Of a stretch of 64,000 nt of DNA, positions 9,224 through 17,635 are shown in pieces. Below the pieces are notes generated by a model, which was not told the origin of the DNA, did no database searches, and worked only from the letters and a program-made list of their open reading frames with translations. Every line of letters starts with the position of its first letter. The first letter of the stretch is position 1. Made by a program: the position numbers and the translations under genes. The DNA is from Curtobacterium flaccumfaciens. GTDB lineage: Bacteria > Actinomycetota > Actinomycetes > Actinomycetales > Microbacteriaceae. The stretch spans positions 3,348,001 through 3,412,000 of the forward strand of contig CP121450.1 in assembly GCA_029689965.1 (NCBI GenBank). Direction: 5' to 3'.

Positions 9224-10133
9224 CCGCGACACCGACCACGACGACCACCAACACCGCCGCCGCACTCGGCCGTCCCGGCGCTGCCGGCGACGACCGCGGC
9301 CACGGGTTCCGACGCGGCTGGGTCGGGACGGCCGTCACGCACCTCTGTCTGATCGTCGGCGTCGTACTGTCGATCTTCCCGTTCTACTGGCTGCTCGTGA
9401 TGTCGACCTCGACGAACGCGGAGATCTTCGGGTACCCGCCGTCCCTGTGGTTCGGCGGCAACGCGATGGCGAACGTCGCCTCGGTGTTCAGCAACGTCGA
9501 CATGCTCCGGGCGCTGCTCAACACCGTCATCGTGGCGGGCGGCACGGCGGTCCTCGTGATGCTGTTCGACTCCCTGGCGGCCTTCGCGTTCGCGAAGTAC
9601 GAGTTCCCCTTCAAGCGGACCCTGTTCACGGTGATGCTCGCCACGTTCCTCGTACCAGGCAGCCTGTCGCTCGTCCCGAGCTTCGTGCTCATGGCGAAGC
9701 TCGGCTGGATCGGCGGCCTGCAGGCGCTCATCGTCCCGGGGCGGCCAACGCGTTCGGCATCTTCCTGCTCCGCCAGTTCGCGACCGGGTCGATCCCCAAC
9801 GAGGTGATCGACTCCGCTCGGGTGGACGGAGCCGGGTTCTTCCGGACGTGGTGGTCGATCGCGGTGCCGATGCTCCGTGGCGGACTCGCCTTCCTCGGCA
9901 TCTTCACCTTCATCACGGCCTGGAACGACTACGTGTGGCCGTTGATCGTCCTCATCGACCCGAAGGGACAGACGCTCCAGGTGGCGCTCGCCGGGCTGAG
10001 CTCGGTGAACGCGACGGACCTCGGCGCGGTGATGGCGGGGGCGGTGATCAGTGTGTTCCCGCTGATCGGGGTGTTCATCATCGGCTCGCGGCACTTCATC
10101 GCCAACATCGCCGCGGGTGCCCTGAAGGGATGA
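9220..10133 (+). CDS. Sugar ABC transporter permease, MalG/MsmG type (one frameshift)
   Basis: Second permease, about 304 residues. The helix LCLIVGVVLSIFPFYWLLVM lies near residue 40 and the EAA loop is DSARVDGAGFFRTWWSIAVP near residue 210. The ending GSRHFIANIAAGALKG is typical for MalG-type subunits. The frame breaks near 9742 in a run of G (PG/ANAFGIFLLRQF). It is the last gene of the importer operon; an 11-bp-arm hairpin follows directly. Confidence 0.88.
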
Positions 10134-10136
10134 TCG

Positions 10137-10177
10137 TTCGCGGGCGGTGGCGCACGTCCCGCGCTGCCGCCCGCGAA
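10137..10177 (+). terminator. Hairpin terminator after the sugar importer
   Basis: Perfect 11-bp arms TTCGCGGGCGG (10137-10147) and CCGCCCGCGAA (10167-10177) with a 19-base loop, starting four bases after the stop codon. No T-run follows, as is common in GC-rich actinobacteria. Confidence 0.65.
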
Positions 10178-10180
10178 TCC

Positions 10181-10186
10181 CTAGAC
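10181..10186 (+). promoter_or_regulatory. -10 box of a leaderless promoter
   Basis: TAGACT lies 8 bases before the TetR ATG, leaving no room for a ribosome site, as in other leaderless actinobacterial genes. The same arrangement recurs at ten other genes in this window. Confidence 0.6.
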
Positions 10187-10194
10187 TCGTGCGC

Positions 10195-10743
10195 ATGGCA
10201 AGCGCCCGCGATCGTGTCCTGGACAGCTTCGTCGCCATCGTGTGCGAGGAAGGAGAGCGTCCGGCGACCCTCGACGCCGTGGCCGCCCGTGCCGGGGTGT
10301 CGAAGGGCGGGCTGCTCTACCACTTCGGGTCGAAGGCAGCCCTGGTCGAGGGCCTCTGCGAGCGTCTGTCCGACCTCTCCGCCATCGACGTCGACCGCAT
10401 GCGCGAGGCCGAGGACGGGGCCCCGCGCTACTTCGTGCGGAACTGCCTGTTCGTGGGAAGCGAGCTCGACCTCGCGCTGCTCGCGGCGAGCCGGCTGCAG
10501 CAGGCCGGGTACGAGGAAGCCGGCCGCACCCTCGACGAGACCGAGAACGCCTGGCTCGAAGCCCTCGTGGAGGCCCTCGGCGACGAGCCCACCGCGCAGG
10601 CCGTCAAGCTGCTGGGCGACGGCCTCTACCACCAGGCCTCCCTCGGTGCCGCGAGCGACGTCCGACCGAACCGGAGCACCGTCGACATGGACGCCCTGCT
10701 CGCGGTCGTCGACCGGCTCATCGCGACGAAGCCCGGCGCGTGA
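10195..10743 (+). CDS. TetR-family transcriptional regulator
   Basis: Intact, 182 residues. The TetR helix-turn-helix spans residues 22-50 (ATLDAVAARAGVSKGGLLYH), followed by a helical C-terminal domain like that of TetR proteins with a TetR_C_37-type tail (LGDGLYHQASLG). A -10 TAGACT ends 8 bases before the ATG, so the message is probably leaderless. Its target is not obvious; the neighbouring genes are the sugar importer and a tiny membrane protein on the same strand. Confidence 0.9.
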   Translation: MASARDRVLDSFVAIVCEEGERPATLDAVAARAGVSKGGLLYHFGSKAALVEGLCERLSDLSAIDVDRMREAEDGAPRYFVRNCLFVGSELDLALLAASRLQQAGYEEAGRTLDETENAWLEALVEALGDEPTAQAVKLLGDGLYHQASLGAASDVRPNRSTVDMDALLAVVDRLIATKPGA

Positions 10744-10809
10744 ACGAGCATCCGCGCTCCTGGGGATAGACTGGGTGCGATCCACCCGCCTGATTCCGGA
10801 GGTACCACT

Positions 10810-10980
10810 GTGGGCCGCGTCATCGCCGCTGTTTTCTCGATCCTGCTGCTGCTGGTGTCGATGTACCTGTTCGGCTTCGCGTTCCAGGTGAGCTCGGGTC
10901 AGGCGTTCATCTTCATGGGCGGTCTGCTGCTGATGGCCCTCTCGTTCTTCCTGCCGATCCACGTGTTCGGCAAGCGGTAG
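10810..10980 (+). CDS. Small two-helix membrane protein (56 aa)
   Basis: GTG start with a strong ribosome site GGAGGT (10797-10802) 7 bases upstream, then 56 codons to TAG. Two hydrophobic segments (VIAAVFSILLLLVSMYLFGF and FIFMGGLLLMALSFFLP) and the basic end FGKR make a hairpin membrane protein. A -10-like TAGACT lies at 10767-10772. A very strong terminator follows 12 bases after the stop, so this is an independent expressed unit. Function unknown. Confidence 0.75.
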   Translation: MGRVIAAVFSILLLLVSMYLFGFAFQVSSGQAFIFMGGLLLMALSFFLPIHVFGKR

Positions 10981-10992
10981 TCAATCCGCACC

Positions 10993-11030
10993 GGAACGGC
11001 CCCGCACCTCTCGAGGTGCGGGGCCGTTCC
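10993..11030 (+). terminator. Strong hairpin terminator
   Basis: Perfect 18-bp arms (10993-11010 and 11013-11030) with a 2-base gap, rich in G and C, directly after the small membrane protein gene. Confidence 0.85.
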
Positions 11031-11059
11031 GCGTTCCGCGTCGCGATGCGCCCGTCAAA

Positions 11060-11121
11060 GGAACCAGGTTCCGGACACAACACCGCGAAAGAACGTGGTG
11101 CTGTGTCCGGAACCTGGTTCC
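11060..11121. repeat. Long inverted repeat, probable terminator of the rib operon
   Basis: Perfect 20-bp arms (11060-11079 and 11102-11121) separated by 22 bases. Each arm holds the smaller palindrome GGAACCAGGTTCC. It lies 26 bases beyond the ribH stop on the minus strand. Probably the rib terminator, though the nested symmetry could also bind a protein. Confidence 0.65.
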
Positions 11122-11146
11122 GCGGTGGGGCACCCGGCGCCGCGCC

Positions 11147-11620
<474 letters not shown>

Positions 11621-11624
<4 letters not shown>

Positions 11625-12401
11625 CGTGTCGTTCCCTCCGTGGGCAGGGCCTCGGCCGCCGCCCGGTCTGCCGCGTCGAGCCACTCGACGAGTGCGGCGA
11701 TGGTGATGACGGGCACGCCCTCGCGGCGCCCCAGTTCGACGAGCCGCGGCAGGCGCATCATGCTGCCGTCCTCGTCGACGATCTCGCAGATCGCCGCCGC
11801 GGGACGGAGCCCCGCGGCGGTGACGAGTTCGATCGCTGCTTCGGTGTGGCCCGCGCGCTCGCGGACCCCGCCCGGTCGTGCGCGCAGGGGCACGACGTGT
11901 CCGGGACGGTGCAGGTCGCTCCGCGCGGAAGCTGGGTCCGCGAGGACCCGCAGCGTCCGGGCACGGTCGTGCGCGCTGATGCCGGTGGTCACCCCGATGG
12001 CCGCGTCCACGGTGACGGTGTACGCGGTGCCGCGGACGTCCTCGTTGTGCTGCACCATCGGCGGCAGGTCGAGCGCGTCCGCGATCTCGATGCTCACCGG
12101 GGCGCAGATGAACCCGGACGAGTGCGCCACCGTCCAGGCGATCCACTCCGGCGTCGCCAGTTCGGCGGACAGGATGACGTCCCCTCGTTCTCGCGGTGCT
12201 CGTCGTCGGCGACGATGGCGGGTCGACCGGCCGCGATGGCGGCGATCGCGTCCTCGACGCGCGACAGCCCGGGTTCCGCCGGAGCGGCCTGCTGCACGGG
12301 TCGGACGCCACCGGCACGGCATCCAGCAGGGACGCCCCGGAGGCGGACGCATCCGTGGACACGGCGGTCTCGGGCCGCCGACGCGCCCCGTCGGCCGTCA
12401 C
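11621..12401 (-). CDS. ribB: 3,4-dihydroxy-2-butanone 4-phosphate synthase (two frameshifts)
   Basis: Makes the four-carbon unit of riboflavin from ribulose 5-phosphate. Family segments: [17 protein letters not shown] near residue 60, [29 protein letters not shown] and the end of the domain [13 protein letters not shown]. Frame breaks lie near 12291 and 12183. The GTG at 12401 forms a GTGA overlap with the ribE stop, which decides the start over GTG 12416. About 260 residues, with a 45-residue unconserved N-terminal extension. Many actinobacteria have a RibBA fusion; here the protein ends before any GTP cyclohydrolase II domain. Confidence 0.9.
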
Positions 12402-13062
12402 CGTGCCGCTCCCCACGAGTCCGCACCCGCGTTCTCGATCGGACGCACCGCGGCGTCGAGCCGCAGCATCCGCCGGACGTGCCGCGCCAGGACGTCGGTC
12501 TCGAGGTTCACCCGGTCCCCGGGCCGCGTTCCCCGAGCGTCGTGGCCTCGAGCGTCTCCGGGATGAGGTTCACCTCGAACCACGCCTCGGCGGGCGGGGT
12601 GTCCTCGGTGGAGACGGCGCTCACCGTGAGCGAGGCGCCGTCGATCGCGATCGAGCCCTTGTCGACGACCAGCGGGCTGAGCTCCGGCGCGAGCGAGAAG
12701 CGCACACGCCGCCAGCCGTCGCCGTCCGCGGTCTCGAGCACGGTCGCGGTGCCGTCGACGTGTCCCTGCACGATGTGCCCGCCGAGCCGGTCGCCGACCG
12801 AGGCTGCACGCTCCAGGTTCAGGCGGTCGCCCACTGCGAGCGAGCCGTGTGCGCTCATGTCGAGCGTCTGTCGCATGACGAAGGCCGTGAAGGTCTCCGG
12901 GGTCTGCTCGACGACGGTCAGGCAGACTCCGCTCGTCGCGATGGAGTCGCCGTGCCGCGCGTCCGCCACGACGAGCGGGCCGCGGACGGTGAGCGCGACG
13001 GAGTCGCCGTGCTGCTCGACGGCGGTGACGGTGCCGAGTTCCTCGATGATGCCGGTGAACAC
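12398..13062 (-). CDS. ribE: Riboflavin synthase alpha chain (one frameshift)
   Basis: Dismutates two lumazines into riboflavin. It begins FTGIIEELGTVTAVEQHGDS; the two homologous barrel repeats show SGVCLTVVE and IDGASLTVSAV, and GGHIVQGHVDGTATV lies between them. The frame breaks near 12533, before GDRVNLETDVLARHVRRML. About 221 residues. GTG start with GAGAGGA upstream. It is the first gene after the FMN riboswitch; ribD and ribA are not in the operon. Confidence 0.93.
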
Positions 13063-13151
13063 TGGTGTCCTCTCAACGGGACTCCGGGGGCGTTCGACGA
13101 TCGTCGGCATCGACGGACGGGTCGCGTCCACAGCGTGGTCACGTCTCGTCC

Positions 13152-13293
13152 GCCAGCGCTTCCTCCCATCCGGACTCTCACCGTCGGTCCCGGATTTCCA
13201 CCGGGTCAACCTCTGCCGGGTTCGCACCCGTCATCAGTTCGTGGACTGTCACCACCGGTTCGGAATTGCACCGACCCCGGAGCGCTTGCGTAC
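13152..13293 (-). ncRNA. FMN riboswitch (RFN element)
   Basis: The reverse complement contains the conserved RFN blocks in order: GGGGTCGGTGCAATTCCGA, ACCGGTGGTGACAGTCCACGA, GGTGGAAATCCGGGACCGAC and GGTGAGAGTCCGGATGGGAGG. Closing stem P1 pairs AGCGCT at both ends (13155-13160 and 13281-13285 region). It sits about 90 bases before ribE. When FMN is bound it would shut off the operon by terminating transcription or hiding the ribosome site. Confidence 0.95.
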
Positions 13294-13379
13294 CCGGAAC
13301 GATACCCCACGCGGATGACGACGACACCGCACCGGTCGCGAGGGCGTAACGGAGCGTCGTCGGCGCGCGATTCGCCGGT

Positions 13380-13640
13380 GTTCCGCCGACACGAGACACC
13401 GTCCGGTGGACGAGACAGTGCCGACTGCACGACACACCGCAGGATCCGGCGGCGTCTCGCCGGACATGCGACGTCTCGCCGGACATGCGACGTCGCGCCG
13501 GACACGCGACGTCGCGCCGGACACGCGACGTCGCGCCGGACACGCGACGTCGCGCCGCGCACGCGACGTCTCGCCGCGCACGCGGCGACGCACCGGGCAC
13601 ACGGCGTCTCGCCGGACACGCGGCGCGGCGCCGGACGGGA
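13380..13640. repeat. Intergenic 19-bp tandem array
   Basis: From 13451 to about 13640 there are nine and a half units of exactly 19 bp. The consensus is GACGTCGCGCCGGACACGC; units 3-5 (13489-13545) are identical and the others drift at a few places. As 19 is not a multiple of 3 and stops occur, it is not a coding repeat. Upstream (13380-13450) are short inverted pieces (GAGACACC, GGATCCGGCGGCGTCTC). No gene is seen between the riboswitch and 13718. Confidence 0.85.
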
Positions 13641-13675
13641 GGCGCGGTGCGGGCCCGCACCGCGCCTCCAGGCCG
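13632..13675. repeat. Dispersed GGAGGC-type palindrome (perfect copy)
   Basis: A perfect 32-bp palindrome at 13638-13669 made of GGAGGCGCGGTGCGGG and its reverse complement, flanked by CGGAC and GGCCG. It lies downstream of the lipid aminoacyl transferase gene, next to the 19-bp array. Best-conserved member of the family. Confidence 0.85.
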
Positions 13676-13717
13676 CCGCGTGCCAACCGTTGGCCGCGGG
13701 GCGGACGCGTGGTCCGC

Positions 13718-15405
13718 TCAGCCGCGACCGCGCGCCAGCGCGACCGCCTGCCGGAGCGACAGGTCGGGCAGGTAGGCGCGGACCACCGCGATCCCGATCG
13801 CCGGCAGCGCGACGGGTCCGGGTACGCGAGCACGAGCGGTGCAGCTCCGGCCCGAACTTCAGCTTGAACCGCAGCAGCGACCGGAACCCGTACACCGGCT
13901 CGAGCACGCCCCGACGAGGCCGAGCAGGTCCTGCACGCCTTCGTTCGCCGGCGCTCCGTCCGAGGCCTGGGCGAGGGGTGCCGCGGACAGACTGAGCCGT
14001 TCCACGCAGTCCTCGCGCATGCGGTCGGCAGCGCTCGCAACGAGGAACTCCATCACCCCGTTCGGTGCTGCACCGGTCCGGCGCATGACGTCGAGCGTCC
14101 ACCCGACGACCCTGCCCTCCCGGTGGCTCGGCAGCCAGCTCGTGACGGCGAGCACCGTGCCGTCCGGGTCCTGCGCGACGAGCGTCCGGACGGCGGGGTC
14201 GCGCATCTCGTCGACCCCACCGAGGGTGAAGCCCATCTCGGGGAGCTCGCGTTCGGCGACCCACTCCTCGGAGATCGCCTCGATCTGTCGCGCGGTCGAC
14301 GCCGGCAGCTGCTGCCAGCTCGACCACGTCGCGGTGAGCCCCTCGCGCTTCGCCCTGTTCACCGCCGTCCGGACGTCCTGTTTCTTCCGGCCGCTCGTCG
14401 TCCAGGTGCGGGGGTCGAGGTCGGCGTCCTCGGCGACCGGCAGTGTTCCCCAGCCCTGCGAGGCGAGCGTGCTGGCGGCGTCGGTGCCGATGCCGTAGAA
14501 GACGGGCGTCCATCCGTTGTCGTCGCACCAGCGGGCGAACGCGGTCATCGCGGTGTCACGCGCGTCGGGCCAGCCGAACGGGCCACCCACCGTGACGGCG
14601 ATGCGGCCGCTGCGCCGGAAGGCGACACCGGCACGACCATCGGCGGCGAACCAGTACGCGTTGCCGTGCCACGTCGTCATCCAGCCGAAGGTGTCGCCGC
14701 CGGCCGCCACGAGGAGGGCCCGGGCACGCTCCCGGTCGCGGCGGGTACCGTCCGCGTCGACGTCGGACTCGACGGCACCGGTCGGGCGCACGGCCGCGAA
14801 CGCGATGACGGACCAGAGCACCGGCCCGGCCAGCCCGATCACGACACGGAGCATCGGGTGGAGCGACGGGAGCCGGTCCCAGGACGTCACGGGCGCGATC
14901 GGGCCGAGTGCCGCGACGACCAGACGGAAGGGATCCTCGACGCGCTGGGGCGAGGACGCCGCCGTGACGAGGACCACCGCCACGACGACCCGGCCGCGGC
15001 CGACACCGTGACCGCGAAGGCGAGGACGCGGCGGCGCGACGGCAACACGGTGAACGATCGTCGGAGGAGCACGAGGACGACCGCGGTCGCGAGCGGGACC
15101 ACGATCGACGCGGCGATGGACACTCCGACGATGAACTGGTCCTCCGTCCCGTGCGACCGCTCGACCCGACCTGGCACCGCCCCGTACGTGACGGCCGCCG
15201 CGCTCGCCGTGACGACGTCGAGGACCACCACGAGCCAGACGGCGAACCGGCTGCCCCGGAACAGCCCGAGCCCCGCGACGACGAGCACCAGCAGCGGTGC
15301 CCCGGCGAGGACCAGCGTCCACGGGTCGGTGGCGCGGTAGGCGAGCAGGGCGCGGAGGCACTCCCCCGCGACGCCGTCCGCCCGACAGCCGTGCACGGGA
15401 GTCAT
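13718..15405 (-). CDS. MprF-type aminoacyl-lipid transferase, DUF2156 domain (several frameshifts)
   Basis: About 560 residues. Roughly six N-terminal membrane segments (TLVLAGAPLLVLVVAGLGLF; VVIGLAGPVLWSVIAFAAV) precede the cytoplasmic GNAT-fold DUF2156 domain. That domain shows GDTFGWMTTWHGNAYWFA, RKKQDVRTAVNRAKREGL and NGVMEFLVASAADRMRE, as in the synthase half of MprF, which moves an amino acid from tRNA to a membrane lipid. Breaks lie near 15000, 13905, 13838 and 13822. The expected end is YLPDLSLRQAVALARGRG. Its ATGA overlaps the rhomboid-like gene; the two may be one protein if another base is missing near 15404. The amino acid and lipid are not predictable. Confidence 0.8.
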
Positions 15406-16145
15406 CGGGCCCGCCCCACCACGGCGGCGAGCGGCGCCAGGATGCCGACGCGGGCGCGCGAGACGAGGGCGATGAGCGGTCCGACGGCGGAGACCAGCAC
15501 GACCGTGCCGAACAGGACACGGGTCTCGCGGTGGGAGCTCCGCGCCCAGCCGAGCCGCTTCGGTGTCCGGCGGAGGAGTTCGCCGAGCATCCAGCCCGCC
15601 CCGGCGGCGAGCACCGCGTACAGGTCCGAGGCGTGCCCCGAGTACAGCAGCAGCGCGGCGACGACGGCCAGGGCGTTCACCCGGATGCGTCTCCGCCACA
15701 GCGGGCCGGCGAAGGCGCTCGCGGTGACGATCGTGCCGACGATCGCGGTCCACGGGTCGAAGCTCGTCGCCCGGCCGAGGAGCAGCGGTCCGATGTCGCG
15801 GCCGGCGGTGTCGACGAAGGCGCTGAGCGCGCCGACCCCGGTCCCGACCACCGTGGTCACGACGAACGCGAACGCGGTCCGCCACGATCCCATCAGCCGC
15901 TCGGCCGCACCGACGAGGACCACGACCCCGGCGACGGTGAGCAGGAATGCCAGCAGCCCGGTGGAGACGGCGAAGACGCGGAACGGTCCGGAGGAGACCG
16001 GCCCGTTGCCGTGCAGGATGCGGAGGACCACGACCGTGACCGAGGTGGCGAGCACGAGGAGGGCGATCGTGGTCGTCACGGGACGCCGACGGACGGCCGG
16101 CCAGGCGCGGCGGACGGGCGGCACGGCGCGGCGGGCGGCCGTCAC
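15402..16145 (-). CDS. Rhomboid-like multi-spanning membrane protein
   Basis: 247 residues, intact, with about six helices including TTTIALLVLATSVTVVVLRI and FAVSTGLLAFLLTVAGVVVL. The segment YSGHASDLYAVLAAGAGWML resembles rhomboid-fold proteins, but I see no clear serine-histidine protease pair. GTG start overlaps the esterase stop by 4 bases, and its stop overlaps the transferase start. In related actinobacteria a region like this forms the N-terminal part of the aminoacyl-lipid transferase, so it may be the flippase-like half. Confidence 0.7.
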   Translation of the reverse strand: MTAARRAVPPVRRAWPAVRRRPVTTTIALLVLATSVTVVVLRILHGNGPVSSGPFRVFAVSTGLLAFLLTVAGVVVLVGAAERLMGSWRTAFAFVVTTVVGTGVGALSAFVDTAGRDIGPLLLGRATSFDPWTAIVGTIVTASAFAGPLWRRRIRVNALAVVAALLLYSGHASDLYAVLAAGAGWMLGELLRRTPKRLGWARSSHRETRVLFGTVVLVSAVGPLIALVSRARVGILAPLAAVVGRAR

Positions 16146-17475
16146 AGGGCGCCCTTCGTCGCGGGGAGCCCGAGGTGTGCGATGACCGCCGGCAGGCCGT
16201 GGGACAGGACGTACCGGACCGTGTTCCAGTCGTGCGCGGACCCCGGCGACACGACGAGCGCGGTCTGCATGCCGACCCGCTCCGCGACCGCGCGCAGTGC
16301 CTCGGTCGACGCACGGTACGGAGCGTCGTCCTGCCCGAACCCGAAGACCGTCAGGTGGCCCCGGTACCGCCCGTGCGCGGTCATGATCGCGCTCGGCGAC
16401 GCCGCCCGGTACGCGACTGCCGAGCCGCCGAAGCCCTGGGCGACGGTGTGCTGGACGCTGCCGTTGCGTGGCGCCGCCTCACTCGAGATCGCGAGGGCGC
16501 TGCCGAACACCCCGGGTGCGCCGTCGAGAACTGCATCGCGCAGGTCGCCCCCTCCGAGAACCCGACGATCCCCATGCCTTCGGCGCCGTCGCCACGGGCA
16601 GGTGTCGGCGGATCCACCGGACGGTGTCGGTCATCACGTAGGTCGCGCTCCGGCCGAGGCGCCGGGAGTCGACGCACATCGGGTTGCGCTCCGGCGCGCC
16701 GAGCTGGTCCGGCGCGACGACGATCGGGGCGAGTCCGTGGTGCGCCTCGGCGTAGCGGTCGAGGTACCGGCCGAGGTCGCCGGTCTGGAACATGTCGGCC
16801 GGCTGCCCGGGCTGGCCGGAGAGCGCGACGAGGACCGGGAGCGTCGGCGGGCGTGTGGTCCTCGCGGCCGGCGGGAGCCACACCACGGCCTTCCGCGCGC
16901 GGAAGTGCGACACGGTTCCCGGGATCCGGACGCTCAGCGTCTCCCCGCGCGGGGCATGCCGGCCGGGGCACGCCAGCGCGCAGCGTCCACCACCCGTCCG
17001 CTGCTCGCGTCCCGCCGCGCGGCGATCGACCTGGTCGGGTACGGGTTCGTCGCGACCGCCTGCTCGACGTCCCTGTAGAAGCCGAAGTCCACGTTCACAC
17101 CGAGCCCGGCGGACAGGGCGACCACGGCCGCGGCCCCGACCGCGACGACGCGCATGGTCCAACCGCCCTGCACGAGGACGACGACCAGCAGCGCGCTCGC
17201 CGCGCACGCGAGCGCGATCCACATGCGCGTGACCGGGGTGAACGACACCCCGAAGAGGTCGAGCACGTCCCGGTCCACCACACCGCGACGAGACCGATCC
17301 CGGCGCCCGCGACCAGCGCCGTGACCCGCACGAGCACGGCCCGGGCCGGGTGCGACCCCACACGTCGGAGGACGGGCGCGACCACGACCCAGACGGTCAG
17401 CAGGGACGCGACGAGGTCGACGGGGACGAGCACGTCCGGACCGGTGACGGAGATGCGCAGGAGGTCGTGGAGCAC
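16142..17475 (-). CDS. Membrane-anchored alpha/beta-hydrolase esterase (about four frameshifts)
   Basis: After repair about 444 residues. Four N-terminal helices (VDLVASLLTVWVVVAPVLRR; MWIALACAASALLVVVLVQG) are followed by an extracytoplasmic esterase-family domain. The nucleophile elbow is GFSEGATCAM near residue 297 and the late histidine is in GSAHDWNTVRYVL. Breaks near 17285, 16965, 16597 and 16518. First gene of a coupled operon with the rhomboid-like protein and the MprF-type transferase. Hydrolases beside such transferases are known to remove amino acids from lipids in Enterococcus and Corynebacterium, so that role is plausible here. Confidence 0.75.
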
Positions 17476-17596
17476 GGTCTCATCGTGGCGTCAGCTCGCT
17501 GCCGGGCAGCCTCGGAGGCGCTTCTGCTGCACACAGGTTCGAGATCGGCTGCTCCCAGGGGCCGGTCGGTGGACTCCCAGCCGGCGGGCACGGCGA

Positions 17597-17622
17597 CGAG
17601 GGGCACCGTGGCGGTGCCCTCG
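17597..17622 (-). terminator. Hairpin terminator after the chaplin-like gene
   Basis: GAGGGCACCG and CGGTGCCCCTC pair across a 2-base gap, starting 14 bases beyond the chaplin-like stop codon on the minus strand. Confidence 0.65.
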
Positions 17623-17635
17623 TGCCCGTGTGTCC

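Noticed and set aside
13451..13640. CRISPR array
   Set aside because: The units abut without spacers, have a 19-bp period and drift at several positions; no cas genes are near.
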